Shown: piece by piece, positions 1-8,188 of the stretch
Layout of the letters: the number at the start of each line of letters is the position of its first letter
Numbering within the stretch: position 1 is the first letter of the stretch
From: Pseudomonas sp. PD9R
Lineage (GTDB): Bacteria; Pseudomonadota; Gammaproteobacteria; Pseudomonadales; Pseudomonadaceae
Assembly: GCF_019200975.1 (NCBI RefSeq)
Contig: NZ_JAHTMR010000017.1
Coordinates: forward strand, 55,908 to 119,907
Length of the DNA: 64,000 nt
Direction: 5' to 3'
The notes under the pieces: model-generated
Seen by the model: the letters and a program-made list of their open reading frames with translations, nothing else
Told to the model about the DNA's origin: nothing
Database searches by the model: none
Position numbers and translations under genes: made by a program

Positions 1-2
1 TG

Positions 3-851
3 ATCGCGATCCTGCCGGTGATCATCCTCAGTGTCTTGCTGGTTCAGGAGGGGGCTGCTGTTTACAAGAGCATCGAAAGTGGCGAGCTGGACATTGCAGG
101 GTATGTGACGCATTTTAAGCACAGCCTGCCGCCGTACTTCCAGCACTTGCTGGACCGCTTCGGGGTGGGCGAATTGAACGGGCTGCGGGAGAAAATCATC
201 AAGAGTGCGGTGACAGGCAACGAGTTTGTCGCCACGCAGGTCTTCAGTGTCGGTCAGGGCACGTTCGATTTTGTGGTGAGTTTTTTCATCATGCTCTATC
301 TGCTGTTCTTTTTTCTGCGGGATGGCGCGGAACTGGCACGTAAGGTTCGCTCTGCTGTACCGCTGCAGGAACACCAGAAACGCCGTCTGCAACTGAAATT
401 CAATCGCGTGGTGCGGGCCACCGTGAAGGGCAACCTGCTGGTAGCGATCACGCAGGGGGCATTAGGCGGTTTGATTTTCTGGTTTCTGGACATCCCCAGT
501 GCTTTGCTCTGGGCGGTGTTGATGGCGTTTCTGTCGCTGTTGCCAGCAGTGGGCGCGGGGATTGTCTGGGCACCTGTGGCGGCGTTTTTCCTGTTTACCG
601 GGGCCATCTGGCAGGGCGTTGTGCTGGGGCTGTTCGGGGTTTTCGTGATTGGCCTGGTCGACAACGTGCTGCGGCCAATCCTGGTGGGCAAGGATACCAA
701 GATGCCGGACTATCTGATCCTGATCTCGACCCTCGGCGGCCTGGCGATTTTTGGCCTTAACGGCTTCGTCATCGGCCCGTTGATTGCTGCCCTGTTCATG
801 TCGAGTTGGGCCATTTTCATCGAAACCAAACCGCGGGTTCAGTTGCCTTAG
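3..851 (+). CDS. AI-2E family transporter (PerM/YdiK type), 5' end outside window
   Basis: Inner-membrane permease of the AI-2E exporter family. The frame is open from the first bases, so the N-terminal part lies upstream of the window; about 282 residues remain. Visible are a soluble stretch (first ~75 residues), a strongly hydrophobic segment containing FFIMLYLLFFFL, and a C-terminal block of helices with LPAVGAGIVWAPVA and FVIGPLIAALF, all typical of the family. The substrate of most members is unknown; the family name comes from one E. coli member and does not prove autoinducer transport. The stop codon overlaps the stop codon of the convergent small gene on the other strand. Confidence 0.88.
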   Translation: MAILPVIILSVLLVQEGAAVYKSIESGELDIAGYVTHFKHSLPPYFQHLLDRFGVGELNGLREKIIKSAVTGNEFVATQVFSVGQGTFDFVVSFFIMLYLLFFFLRDGAELARKVRSAVPLQEHQKRRLQLKFNRVVRATVKGNLLVAITQGALGGLIFWFLDIPSALLWAVLMAFLSLLPAVGAGIVWAPVAAFFLFTGAIWQGVVLGLFGVFVIGLVDNVLRPILVGKDTKMPDYLILISTLGGLAIFGLNGFVIGPLIAALFMSSWAIFIETKPRVQLP

Positions 852-1042
852 GCGCTGAGTTTGCCTGCCTGGTCTGTACCGATCCGCTGGGAGAGCGCCT
901 TGGCGGCCGGAAGTGAGGTGAGCGGACCACTGATCTGTTCGCCGTCCTTGACCAAATACCAGCAAGCGAGCAATCCCAGCTCTCTAAGAGGGGCGGGAAC
1001 GGCGCTGCCGATAACGGACATAATCTGAACTTGAGACATCAT
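848..1042 (-). CDS. Small conserved-type hypothetical protein, 64 aa
   Basis: A 64-residue protein of unknown function. The start is set at the ATGATG pair because a GGAGG ribosome binding site lies six bases upstream; a longer in-frame ATG twelve bases further upstream overlaps that site and is unlikely. The sequence has a WYLVKDGEQISGPLTSLPAA stretch that faintly recalls the start of GYF-type domains, but this is too short to assign. It converges on the permease gene with overlapping stop codons (848-851). No signal peptide or clear membrane helix. Confidence 0.6.
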   Translation of the reverse strand: MMSQVQIMSVIGSAVPAPLRELGLLACWYLVKDGEQISGPLTSLPAAKALSQRIGTDQAGKLSA

Positions 1043-1154
1043 AAGGACCTCCATCGATCTATGGAGCTACCTTAAGGTCGCGGCGATTTTTCCGATAATC
1101 ACCCTTTTCGATAGTGGTCATTGATGCGATTGGGGCCAACGAACCGTCTGTCGG

Positions 1155-1349
1155 TCAGTCGACCACCTGATCGAGCATATGCACCACTTCCTGCTCATTG
1201 AGCAGGCCTTTGCGCACCAGGTTTTGCGTCAGCAGCGAGAGGAACTTGGCGCTGCGGTGGCCTTCCAGATGTTTGAGTTCGGTCAGGGCGTTGTACACCT
1301 TGCTGGAAGTGCACAGGCCGACAATGCGGTGCGGGTTTTGCGTGGGCAT
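1155..1349 (-). CDS. Small hypothetical protein, 64 aa
   Basis: A short soluble protein without recognised domain. It has an AAGGA ribosome binding site seven bases before the ATG. The composition looks like a real helical protein: amphipathic stretches KVYNALTELKHLEG and FLSLLTQNLVRKGLLNEQEVVHMLDQ and a balanced charge. It stands alone, between the 64-aa gene downstream and the Tyr/Pro-rich exported protein upstream on the same strand. The function is unknown. Confidence 0.55.
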   Translation of the reverse strand: MPTQNPHRIVGLCTSSKVYNALTELKHLEGHRSAKFLSLLTQNLVRKGLLNEQEVVHMLDQVVD

Positions 1350-1536
1350 GAGGTCGTCCTTGTTGTTTTCAACCTGTGTTGGCGGACAGGCCCAAGCTTG
1401 CGGGCCTGATATGACATAAACATGACGGTCGCCCCCAAAGCGACCAGTGAGTCAATCTTGCCAACTTCAATTGCAGAAACTGTCCCGATAGCGACACTGG
1501 CGAGAGGTATCCAGACCTGTGTCGACGAACGGCCAC

Positions 1537-1564
1537 AAAAAAGCCCCGCGGGCGAGGCGGGGCT
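1537..1564 (-). terminator. Rho-independent terminator of the Tyr/Pro-rich protein gene
   Basis: On the minus strand an AGCCCCGC/GCGGGGCT stem (arms 1557-1564 and 1542-1549) with a 7-base loop is followed by a T run. It lies 12 bases past the stop codon of the 1576-1950 gene. Confidence 0.85.
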
Positions 1565-1575
1565 AGATGCGGTTG

Positions 1576-1950
1576 TTACCAGCGGCCATAACCGTGGGGA
1601 GGGCCGTAGTAGCCGCGTGGCGGGCCGTAGTAACCACGCGGTGGACCGTAATAAACCGGAGGCGGGCCGTAATAGACAGGTTGTTGCACATATACCGGCG
1701 CCGGCTGGTAATAAACCGGTGGCGGCGGCGCGGCATAAACCGGCTGCTGCTGGACGTAAACCGGTGGGGGCGCGGCGTAGACCGGGCGGTTACTTTCGAT
1801 GATCGCCGAGCCAATAATCGCAGAGCCGACGAGCGCGCCAAAAACCGCCGGGCCTTGCCAATAATTGCCACCACCACCATGGGCTTGCGCCTGGCCTGCG
1901 ATAGCCAGAGCACCAATCAGCAAGGCAACTGTGGGGATTTTGCGGATCAT
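1576..1950 (-). CDS. Exported Pro/Tyr-rich repeat protein, 124 aa
   Basis: Predicted secreted or periplasmic protein of unknown function. The start MIRKIPTV is preferred over an in-frame ATG 21 bases upstream because GAGGAATT precedes it at proper spacing. Residues 1-24 form a signal peptide ending AGQAQA. A short hydrophobic glycine/alanine segment follows (FGALVGSAIIGSAII, ~residues 35-50). The C-terminal ~70 residues are low complexity: repeated PPPVY, QQQPVY, YYGPP and GYYGPP units rich in Pro, Tyr and Gln. Such tails suggest an unfolded extension that contacts the wall or outer membrane, but no role can be assigned. It is monocistronic with its own terminator. Confidence 0.8.
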   Translation of the reverse strand: MIRKIPTVALLIGALAIAGQAQAHGGGGNYWQGPAVFGALVGSAIIGSAIIESNRPVYAAPPPVYVQQQPVYAAPPPPVYYQPAPVYVQQPVYYGPPPVYYGPPRGYYGPPRGYYGPPHGYGRW

Positions 1951-2195
1951 GATAATTCCTCGGTTCTTCAACCCGGCGCTTGGATCTGCAATAGACCCAA
2001 GGATGTCGCGGGGATACTTCTAAGACAGCGTTTTTTTGAAAATCAGCACAGACGCTAGGTAAATTTTGTGTAAGGTCTGTACCGGCTTGCTTACGGTCGC
2101 TTGATGCCGCGTGCAGGCTTGGGAATATGATCGAACAGAACACGATGGGCTGGCTAATCCCGTCCATCCGAAAGTGTAAAAAGTAGGAGCTTCAC

Positions 2196-3014
2196 GTGCA
2201 GATGAATCCCAACAGAGACACCCAGCTGTGCATGTCCCTCTCCGGGCGCCCCGGCAACTTCGGCTTGCGATTTCACAATCATCTGTATGAACAACTGGGG
2301 CTGAATTTCTATTACAAAGCCTTCAGCAGCCAGGATCTGCCCGGTGCCGTCGGCGGTATTCGCGCCCTGGGCATTCGTGGGTGCGGCGTGTCGATGCCTT
2401 TCAAGGAAGCCTGCATTGCCCTGGTCGATGAGCTGGATGCCTCGGCCTCCGCTATTCAGTCGATCAACACCATCGTCAACACCGACGGCCATCTCAAGGC
2501 CTATAACACTGACTACATCGCCATTGCCCAGTTGCTGGAAGCCCACGCCGTGCCCAAGGACACCACCTTCGCCCTGCGCGGCAGCGGCGGGATGGCCAAG
2601 GCCGTGGCCAGTGCCCTGCGCGATGGCGGTTACAAAAAAGGCCTGATCCTGGCCCGGAACGAGCGCGCTGGCCAAGCCCTGGCTGAAGTGCTGGGCTACT
2701 CATGGCAAGCAGAATTGGGCCCGCAGCGCCCACACATGTTGATCAACGTAACGCCGATCGGCATGAACGGCGGCGCGGAGGCTGATCAACTGGCGTTCGA
2801 TGCAGACGCCATTGATGCAGCAGCGATTGTCTTTGATGTGGTGGCGATTCCCTCGGAAACGCCGCTGATCGTGCGCGCCCGTGCTGAAGGCAAGCAAGTC
2901 ATCACCGGGCTGGAAGTGATCGCGATCCAGGCGCTGGAGCAGTTTGTGCTTTACACCGGTGTACGACCGACTGACGAGCAGTTTCAGAAAGCGGTGGCGT
3001 TTGCGCGCGGCTGA
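2196..3014 (+). CDS. Shikimate 5-dehydrogenase-like protein (SdhL/HI0607 type), 272 aa
   Basis: NAD(P)-dependent dehydrogenase of the shikimate dehydrogenase superfamily. The N-terminal substrate domain carries GVSMPFKE (the catalytic-type Lys, about residue 71) and a YNTDYIA Asp motif; canonical AroE has TVPFKE and NTDG. The Rossmann domain has GSGGMAKAV in place of GAGGA, and the C-terminal part keeps NVTPIGM. The divergence from true AroE suggests the paralogous SdhL/HI0607 group, whose physiological substrate is not settled, so a role in the main aromatic pathway is not implied. A GTG start is chosen because TAGGAG lies at the right distance; an internal ATG two codons later is possible. 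No obvious operon partner. Confidence 0.8.
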   Translation: MQMNPNRDTQLCMSLSGRPGNFGLRFHNHLYEQLGLNFYYKAFSSQDLPGAVGGIRALGIRGCGVSMPFKEACIALVDELDASASAIQSINTIVNTDGHLKAYNTDYIAIAQLLEAHAVPKDTTFALRGSGGMAKAVASALRDGGYKKGLILARNERAGQALAEVLGYSWQAELGPQRPHMLINVTPIGMNGGAEADQLAFDADAIDAAAIVFDVVAIPSETPLIVRARAEGKQVITGLEVIAIQALEQFVLYTGVRPTDEQFQKAVAFARG

Positions 3015-3021
3015 AGTCGCT

Positions 3022-3050
3022 AAAGATCGCAGCCTGCGGCAGCTCCTACA
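3022..3050 (-). repeat. Single REP element
   Basis: One copy of the Pseudomonas REP (AAGATCGCAGCCTGCGGCAG core, ending CTCCTACA) between the SdhL-like and cupin genes. Confidence 0.8.
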
Positions 3051-3080
3051 CTGTCACCAAACACCGTGACCGAGGTTTTC

Positions 3081-3599
3081 ATGCATCCGCGCATTCTCAA
3101 TCTGGATAAGGTCAAACTCGAACCGTTACCCGAGGCTTTTGCCCCGACCGGCGAAACGGCCGGGCGCTATCAACAGCGTCAGGCACGCATTGGCCAGCAA
3201 CTGGGCGCGCAGAAGCTCGGTTATCGGTTGTACGCCCTGGAGCCGGGTATGCGTGGCAGCCCGTTTCACAGCCATCGGGTCAACGAAGAGATGTTCTACG
3301 TGGTGGCCGGGGAAGGCGAAGTGCGTCTCGGCGCCGAACGTTTCCCGATCCGTGCCGGTGACGTGATCGCCTGCCCGCCGGGCGGTCCTGAAGCGGCACA
3401 TCAGATCATCAATACCAGCACCACAGAGTTGCGTTACCTGGCGGTCAGCACCCAGCAGTCACCGGAAATTTGTGAATACCCGGATTCCGGAAAATATGCG
3501 GTGATGGACGACTTCAAGGTGGATGCCGACGGCAATGCTTCGGGGTTCGTCGCGGTTGCCCGGCAGGCTGATGGGGTGGATTACTGGGACGGTGAATAA
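3081..3599 (+). CDS. Cupin domain protein, 172 aa
   Basis: Single-domain cupin. The start is set at ATG because GAGG lies six bases upstream; an in-frame GTG five codons earlier has no such site. The two cupin motifs are visible: motif 1 around residues 60-80 (FHSHRVNEEMFYVVAGEGEV, with metal-type His, His and Glu) and motif 2 about 95-125 (IRAGDVIACPPGG then AAHQIINTS, with the second metal-type His). Related proteins are often sugar isomerase-like or dioxygenase-like, but the reaction here is unknown. It follows the SdhL-like gene with a REP element between, so co-transcription is uncertain. Confidence 0.82.
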   Translation: MHPRILNLDKVKLEPLPEAFAPTGETAGRYQQRQARIGQQLGAQKLGYRLYALEPGMRGSPFHSHRVNEEMFYVVAGEGEVRLGAERFPIRAGDVIACPPGGPEAAHQIINTSTTELRYLAVSTQQSPEICEYPDSGKYAVMDDFKVDADGNASGFVAVARQADGVDYWDGE

Positions 3600-3614
3600 A
3601 ATCACCGCAAAACC

Positions 3615-3697
3615 CCTGTAGGAGCTGGCGCAGGCTGCGATCTTTTGATGTTGTTTTTCAAGATCAAAAGATCGCAGCCTGCGGCAGCTCCTACAGG
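3615..3697. repeat. Inverted pair of REP elements
   Basis: Two REP units head to head (GTAGGAGCTG...GATCTTTTGAT and its inverse) form an 83-base palindrome between the convergent cupin and yceH genes. It may also act as a bidirectional transcription barrier. Confidence 0.88.
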
Positions 3698-3698
3698 A

Positions 3699-4346
3699 CT
3701 ATTCCAAACGTGCCAATCGCTCTTCCAGCGCCGCAATCCGCGCTTCAAGCTCTTCTATCCGCTCCACGGAAACACCGCTACCGCCGCCACGCTCCACCGG
3801 GTTTTGCCGTGCCGCTAGGATCACCTCGATGTCCGCCGGATCGCCCAAGGCATGCATATAGCGGTCTTCACGCTGACCCGCCTGGCGCGGGATCAGCAGT
3901 GCCAGCCCCCGAGCAATCAGGCGCTCCAGCTGATGCACCACCTGTTCGGCATCTTCGAAGTCATGCATGCGGCCGCTGCGCGTCAGCAATTCATTGACCG
4001 TCTGCGGACCGCGCAAAAACAGCAGCCCCGCCAGAATCACCTGCGCCGGCACCAGCTCCAGTGCCTTGTCGACCTTATGCTCCCAGCGATCTGCACGGCT
4101 GCCCATCACCAGTTTGGTGAAGCCGCGTCCTTCGAGAGCGCGCAGGCTCTGACCGACCTGGCCCTGGGTCAAGTTCATCACCGGTTCGCGGCTGGTTTTC
4201 TGATTGCAGGCAATCACCAGCGCGTTGAGGGTCAGCGGGTAGGTTTCCGGGCTGGTGGCCTGCTTTTCGATCAAGGAGCCCAGAATGCGGATTTCCGTGC
4301 TGTTCAGGCGCGGTTCGTCGAAAGTCTGTTCTTGCTCAGTATTCAT
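3699..4346 (-). CDS. yceH: YceH family protein (DUF480), 215 aa
   Basis: Conserved proteobacterial protein of the YceH/DUF480 family. It has two winged-helix-like domains at residues ~10-95 (LNSTEIRILGSLIEKQATSPETYPL start) and ~100-175, and a short C-terminal coiled coil (ERIEELEARIAALEERLARLE). The length matches the family. The biochemical role is not established; DNA binding is suspected from the fold only. It is transcribed alone, towards a REP pair at its 3' end. Confidence 0.9.
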   Translation of the reverse strand: MNTEQEQTFDEPRLNSTEIRILGSLIEKQATSPETYPLTLNALVIACNQKTSREPVMNLTQGQVGQSLRALEGRGFTKLVMGSRADRWEHKVDKALELVPAQVILAGLLFLRGPQTVNELLTRSGRMHDFEDAEQVVHQLERLIARGLALLIPRQAGQREDRYMHALGDPADIEVILAARQNPVERGGGSGVSVERIEELEARIAALEERLARLE

Positions 4347-4533
4347 GGCTCTGCGTCCTTACCCGGATTCATGATGTTCTCTGGTGTGGAGGCACTTTAG
4401 ATCGCCATGCGCCAATGGCAATAGAATTCGTTGCTCATGTTCTGAAACATTGCTGAACGGATAAAAAAGAGCCGTTTCGGGAGGGGCGCGCATGGCTATA
4501 ATCGGCCCACGTTCCAAAGCCGATCACCTGCAG

Positions 4534-4626
4534 GATCGAGCTTGCTCGCGATGAACTCAGGCGCAACGCGTTCATCCAGACTGGACGCGTTCGTTAACGT
4601 CCATCGCGAGCAGGCTCGCTTCTACA
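4534..4626. repeat. REP-type imperfect palindrome
   Basis: GATCGAGCTTGCTCGCGATG paired with CATCGCGAGCAGGCTCGCTTC, the second Pseudomonas REP family, with a GCGTTCATCC...GGACGCG core. It fills the 4,347-4,664 gap between yceH and the DUF1993 gene, which otherwise shows no gene. Confidence 0.8.
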
Positions 4627-4664
4627 GATGCACATGACCCACGTTCCCTCCACACGAGACTGCC

Positions 4665-5174
4665 ATGACCATTTCCCTGTACGACGCTTCCGTTCCTGTT
4701 TTCAAGCAAATGCTCAACGCCCTGAGCGATGTGCTGAACAAGGCCGAAGCCCACGCCACGGCCAAGAACATCGATCCGAACGCTTTCCTGCAAGCCCGTC
4801 TGTACCCCGACATGTTCCCACTGGTGCGTCAGGTGCAGATCGCCGTTGATTTCGCCAAGGGCGTTTCTTCGCGTCTGGCCGAAGTTGAAGTGCCGAAGTA
4901 CGAAGACACCGAAACCACCTTCGCCGAGCTGCAAGCGCTGTTGAACAAGGTTCTGGCTTACATCGGCGAGATCAAGCCAGAGCAGATCAATGGCAAGGAA
5001 GGTATCGAGATCGTGACCCGTCCGGGCACGCCTAAAGAGAAACGCTTCAGTGGCCAGGCTTACCTGCTGAGCTACGGCCTGCCGCAATTCTTCTTCCACG
5101 TCACCACCGCTTACGCACTGCTGCGTCACAACGGTGTGGAAGTCGGCAAGCGCGATTTCATGGGCGCGTTCTAA
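4665..5174 (+). CDS. DUF1993 family protein, 169 aa
   Basis: Full-length DUF1993 protein. The family has a DinB-like four-helix bundle fold, and its function has not been shown. Typical features are MTISLYDASVPVFKQML at the start, LYPDMFPLVRQVQIAVDFAKG near residue 45, TFAELQALL near 85, and LPQFFFHVTTAYALLRHNGVEVGKRDF at the end. The histidines HVTTAYALLRH could bind a metal as in DinB proteins, but this is inference. It is monocistronic, with a strong terminator just downstream. Confidence 0.88.
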   Translation: MTISLYDASVPVFKQMLNALSDVLNKAEAHATAKNIDPNAFLQARLYPDMFPLVRQVQIAVDFAKGVSSRLAEVEVPKYEDTETTFAELQALLNKVLAYIGEIKPEQINGKEGIEIVTRPGTPKEKRFSGQAYLLSYGLPQFFFHVTTAYALLRHNGVEVGKRDFMGAF

Positions 5175-5192
5175 ACCGCCCAGGTACAAAAA

Positions 5193-5225
5193 AGCCCGCC
5201 AAGGTTTGCGCCTTGGCGGGCTTTT
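5193..5225 (+). terminator. Rho-independent terminator of the DUF1993 gene
   Basis: AAGCCCGCCAAGG/CCTTGGCGGGCTT stem with a short loop followed by a T run, 18 bases past the stop codon. Confidence 0.92.
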
Positions 5226-5233
5226 TCATGAGA

Positions 5234-5320
5234 ATCAAAAGATCGCAGCCTGCGGCAGCTCCCACAGGAGAACGCATTCCAATGTAGGAGCTGCCGAAGG
5301 CTGCGATCTTTTGATCTTTT
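5234..5320. repeat. Inverted pair of REP elements
   Basis: ATCAAAAGATCGCAGCCTGC and its inverse GAAGGCTGCGATCTTTTGAT around a short spacer, between the convergent DUF1993 and sstT genes. Confidence 0.88.
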
Positions 5321-6552
5321 TAAGCCAATCGTTGGGCTTTCTGTTCTTCACCCAGGCAAGCCGCTGCTGTGAACAGCACATCGGTGGACGAATTCAGCGC
5401 GGTTTCCGCCGAATCCTGCAACACACCAATGATGAAACCAACCGCGACCACCTGCATGGCGATCTCACTCGGGATGCCAAACAGGCTACACGCCAGTGGA
5501 ATCAGCAACAGCGAACCACCGGCCACACCCGAGGCGCCACAGGCACAAATCGCCGCGACAACGCTCAGCAGAATGGCGGTCGGAATATCCACGGCGATGC
5601 CCAGGGTATGCACCGCCGCCAGACTCAGCACGGTGATGGTGATCGCCGCACCGGCCATATTGATGGTCGCACCGAGCGGGATCGATACCGAGTAGGTGTC
5701 CTCATGCAGGCCCAAACGCTTGCTCAACTCCAGGTTGACCGGAATGTTCGCCGCCGAGCTGCGGGTGAAGAACGCAGTAATGCCACTCTCACGCAAGCAG
5801 GTCAGTACCAGCGGGTACGGGTTGCGGCGCAGTTTCCAGAAGACGATGAGCGGGTTCATCACCAGCGCCACGAACAGCATGCAGCCCAACAGCACGGCCA
5901 GCAGATGCGCATAGCCGATCAACGCGCCGAAACCCGAGGTGGCCAGGGTCGAAGCCACCAGGCCGAAGATGCCCAGCGGTGCGAAGCGAATCACCAGGCG
6001 CACAATCACGGTCACGCCGTTGGACAGGTCACCCAGCACTTCGCGGGTGGTGTCGCCGGCGTGACGAATGGCGATGCCCATGCCGATGGCCCAGGCGAGG
6101 ATGCCGATGAAGTTGGCGTTCATCAACGCACTGACCGGGTTGTCGACGACGCTGAGCAGCAGGCTTTGCAGAACCTCGCCGATACCACCCGGCGCGGTAA
6201 CCGCAACATCCTGGGTGGACAACACCAGATTCGATGGGAACATCATGCTTGCAATCACGGCGACCACCGCAGCGGCGAAGGTGCCCAGCAAATACAGGAA
6301 CAGAATCGGTCGGATATGGGTTTCCTGGCCGTGCTTGTGGTTGGCGATCGAGGCCATGACCAATACAAACACCAAAATCGGCGCGACTGCTTTCAATGCG
6401 GACACGAAGACCTTGCCGATAAACGCCGTGGACTTCGCCACTTCAGGTGCGAAGAGGGCCAAGGCAATACCGGCGATCAGGCCGATGATGATTTGCGTAA
6501 CCAGACTGGTGCGTTTCAGGCGTTGCAGTAGAGAAGGGGGTGAGGCTGTCAT
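5320..6552 (-). CDS. sstT: Serine/threonine:Na+ symporter SstT, 410 aa
   Basis: Inner-membrane sodium-coupled serine/threonine uptake protein of the dicarboxylate/amino acid:cation symporter family. The start MTASPPSLLQRLK is chosen because the preceding 18 in-frame residues are polar and not family-like. It has eight or so hydrophobic segments plus the two re-entrant hairpin regions. The conserved RSSAANIPVNLELSKRLG (hairpin 1), GATINMAGAAI (helix 7) and SGVAGGSLLLIPLA (hairpin 2) motifs are intact, as is the final VLQDSAETALNSSTDVLFTAA. The 410-residue length matches SstT. Single-gene unit. Confidence 0.95.
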   Translation of the reverse strand: MTASPPSLLQRLKRTSLVTQIIIGLIAGIALALFAPEVAKSTAFIGKVFVSALKAVAPILVFVLVMASIANHKHGQETHIRPILFLYLLGTFAAAVVAVIASMMFPSNLVLSTQDVAVTAPGGIGEVLQSLLLSVVDNPVSALMNANFIGILAWAIGMGIAIRHAGDTTREVLGDLSNGVTVIVRLVIRFAPLGIFGLVASTLATSGFGALIGYAHLLAVLLGCMLFVALVMNPLIVFWKLRRNPYPLVLTCLRESGITAFFTRSSAANIPVNLELSKRLGLHEDTYSVSIPLGATINMAGAAITITVLSLAAVHTLGIAVDIPTAILLSVVAAICACGASGVAGGSLLLIPLACSLFGIPSEIAMQVVAVGFIIGVLQDSAETALNSSTDVLFTAAACLGEEQKAQRLA

Positions 6553-6685
6553 AAAACGGCATCTCTGATTTTTTATGTGCAGGGTTTCGCAGGAGTGCAG
6601 CAACAAACAGGGCAGGCTGCAGGCAGGAAACCGTGAAGGAGGTGTGATGCCGATCAGCCAAGGGATCTACCTGTGCTGAACCAAT

Positions 6686-6780
6686 CTGTGGCGAGGGAGC
6701 TTGCTCCCGCTGGACTGCGCACCAGGCCCATTTGTTGGGGCCGCTTCGCTGCCCAGCGGGAGCAGGCTCCCTCGCCACAG
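6686..6780. repeat. REP palindrome (CTGTGGCGAGGGAG type)
   Basis: CTGTGGCGAGGGAGCTTGCT and its inverse AGCAGGCTCCCTCGCCACAG flank a CCGCTTCGCT-containing core. It occupies part of the 6,553-7,029 gap between divergent sstT and the MFS gene; the rest of that gap shows no further gene. Confidence 0.85.
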
Positions 6781-7029
6781 GTTCAGTGTCTCGGCTTGGC
6801 CGATCGGCATTAACCACAGGGTGTACGTTTTTCAGGGCGCGGACTTTATCACAGCGTAGGCCTTGTCTTTCAGACCTGTGACGATCTGCCACCCGTGTGT
6901 TCAACGCGATTTGCAGGTTCGTGCAACCGCGTCCGGAAACACTCTGTTAAGATTCGCCATCCTCATCTTCATGTTCTGCCAGTGGGCCTCCGGGCTATCG
7001 CTGGTGTCGTCGTTTTTCTGGAGTTCTGC

Positions 7030-8184
7030 ATGCTGTTGCCCATTCTGCTGTTGTCCGCCGCCGGTTTCACGGTGCTGACCACGGAATTCATCATCGTCGG
7101 CCTGTTGCCGGCCATTGCCCGTGACCTCGAAGTCAGCATCCCGCAAGCGGGCCTGCTGGTGACCCTGTTTGCCTTCACCGTCGCCGCGTTCGGGCCATTC
7201 CTCACCGCGTACTTCGCCCGCTTCGAGCGTCGCAAGCTGTTCATCACGATATTGATCATGTTCGGCCTGGCCAACACCCTTGCGGCGTTCGCACCGAACA
7301 TCTGGGTCATGGCAATTGCCCGGTTGATTCCCGCGCTGGGCTTACCGGTGTTCTGGGCGCTGGCCAGTGAAACGGCGGTGGACATCGTCGGGCCGGATTA
7401 TGCCGGACGCGCCATCGCCAAGATCGGCTTCGGCATCGTCTGCGCCACGGTGTTCGGCATTCCGGTGGGCACGCTGATTTCCGACGCATTCGGCTGGCGC
7501 AGTGCCTTTGGCATTCTCGCGTTCATCGCGTTCGCCAAGGCGTTGTTGTTGTTTGTCTACCTGCCGAAAACCAGCCTGCACCAGCATCAGGTGAGCTTGC
7601 GTTCGCAGTTCAAGATCCTGCGCAGCCCATTGATGGTCGGCCATGTGGTGCTGTCGATTGTGGTGTTCAGCGGCATGTTCACCGCCTACACCTATCTGGC
7701 GGACATCCTTGAACGGCTGGCCGGATTCGACGGTACGGTGGTTGGCTGGTGCTTGATGGGCTTCGGCGCGGTCGGGCTGATCGGCAACTCGCTGGGAGGT
7801 CGCGCGGTGGATCGTCACCCGCTGATTGCTTCGATGATGTTCTGCGCCTTCATGATTGCCGGCCTGGTGGCGTTGGTGCCGAACATTCATTCGCCGCTCG
7901 GTCTGGCGGCGGCGATGGGCATCTGGGGCGTGACCCAGGCCGCACTGTTCCTGGTCAGCCATGTGCGCTTGATGAAAGCCGCGCCCGAGGCCCCGGCGTT
8001 CGCCGCATCGCTGAACATCGCCGGGGCCAACCTCGGGATTGGCCTCGGTGCCATGATTGGCGGTCGGGTGATCGACAGCGTTGGCCTGCAAGGCCTGGGT
8101 TTCGCGGCGGCTGGTTTTATCCTGGCTTCGATCCTTTTGGCCATCGCGTTGATGACGTTCAAACCGCGTGAAGTCTGCGCCTGA
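7030..8184 (+). CDS. MFS transporter, sugar/drug efflux type, 384 aa
   Basis: Twelve-helix major facilitator protein. The start is set at the ATG preceded by GGAG at seven bases; a longer frame from 6,895 adds an unlikely polar leader. The mature-like start MLLPILLLSAAGFTVLTTEF leads directly into helix 1. Motif-A-like residues lie in the helix 2-3 loop (FARFERRKLF) and RLIPALGLPVFWAL in helix 4, a pattern of the YdhP/AraJ/SotB efflux group. The substrate is unknown. It converges on the NhaR-type regulator gene, the two stops being four bases apart. Confidence 0.85.
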   Translation: MLLPILLLSAAGFTVLTTEFIIVGLLPAIARDLEVSIPQAGLLVTLFAFTVAAFGPFLTAYFARFERRKLFITILIMFGLANTLAAFAPNIWVMAIARLIPALGLPVFWALASETAVDIVGPDYAGRAIAKIGFGIVCATVFGIPVGTLISDAFGWRSAFGILAFIAFAKALLLFVYLPKTSLHQHQVSLRSQFKILRSPLMVGHVVLSIVVFSGMFTAYTYLADILERLAGFDGTVVGWCLMGFGAVGLIGNSLGGRAVDRHPLIASMMFCAFMIAGLVALVPNIHSPLGLAAAMGIWGVTQAALFLVSHVRLMKAAPEAPAFAASLNIAGANLGIGLGAMIGGRVIDSVGLQGLGFAAAGFILASILLAIALMTFKPREVCA

Positions 8185-8188
8185 GGCA

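Noticed and set aside
2470..2486. A CATCGTC-N6-GAC match in the SdhL-like gene
   Set aside because: It lies inside coding sequence (codons for TIVNTDG) and lacks the TAR extension; taken as chance and as a measure of background for the motif.
4572..5189. Minus-strand ORF of 205 codons
   Set aside because: Shadow of the DUF1993 gene extended through a REP element.
5134..6531. Long plus-strand ORF of 465 codons
   Set aside because: Antisense to sstT, with Gln/His/Arg-rich composition typical of the reverse strand of a GC-rich gene.
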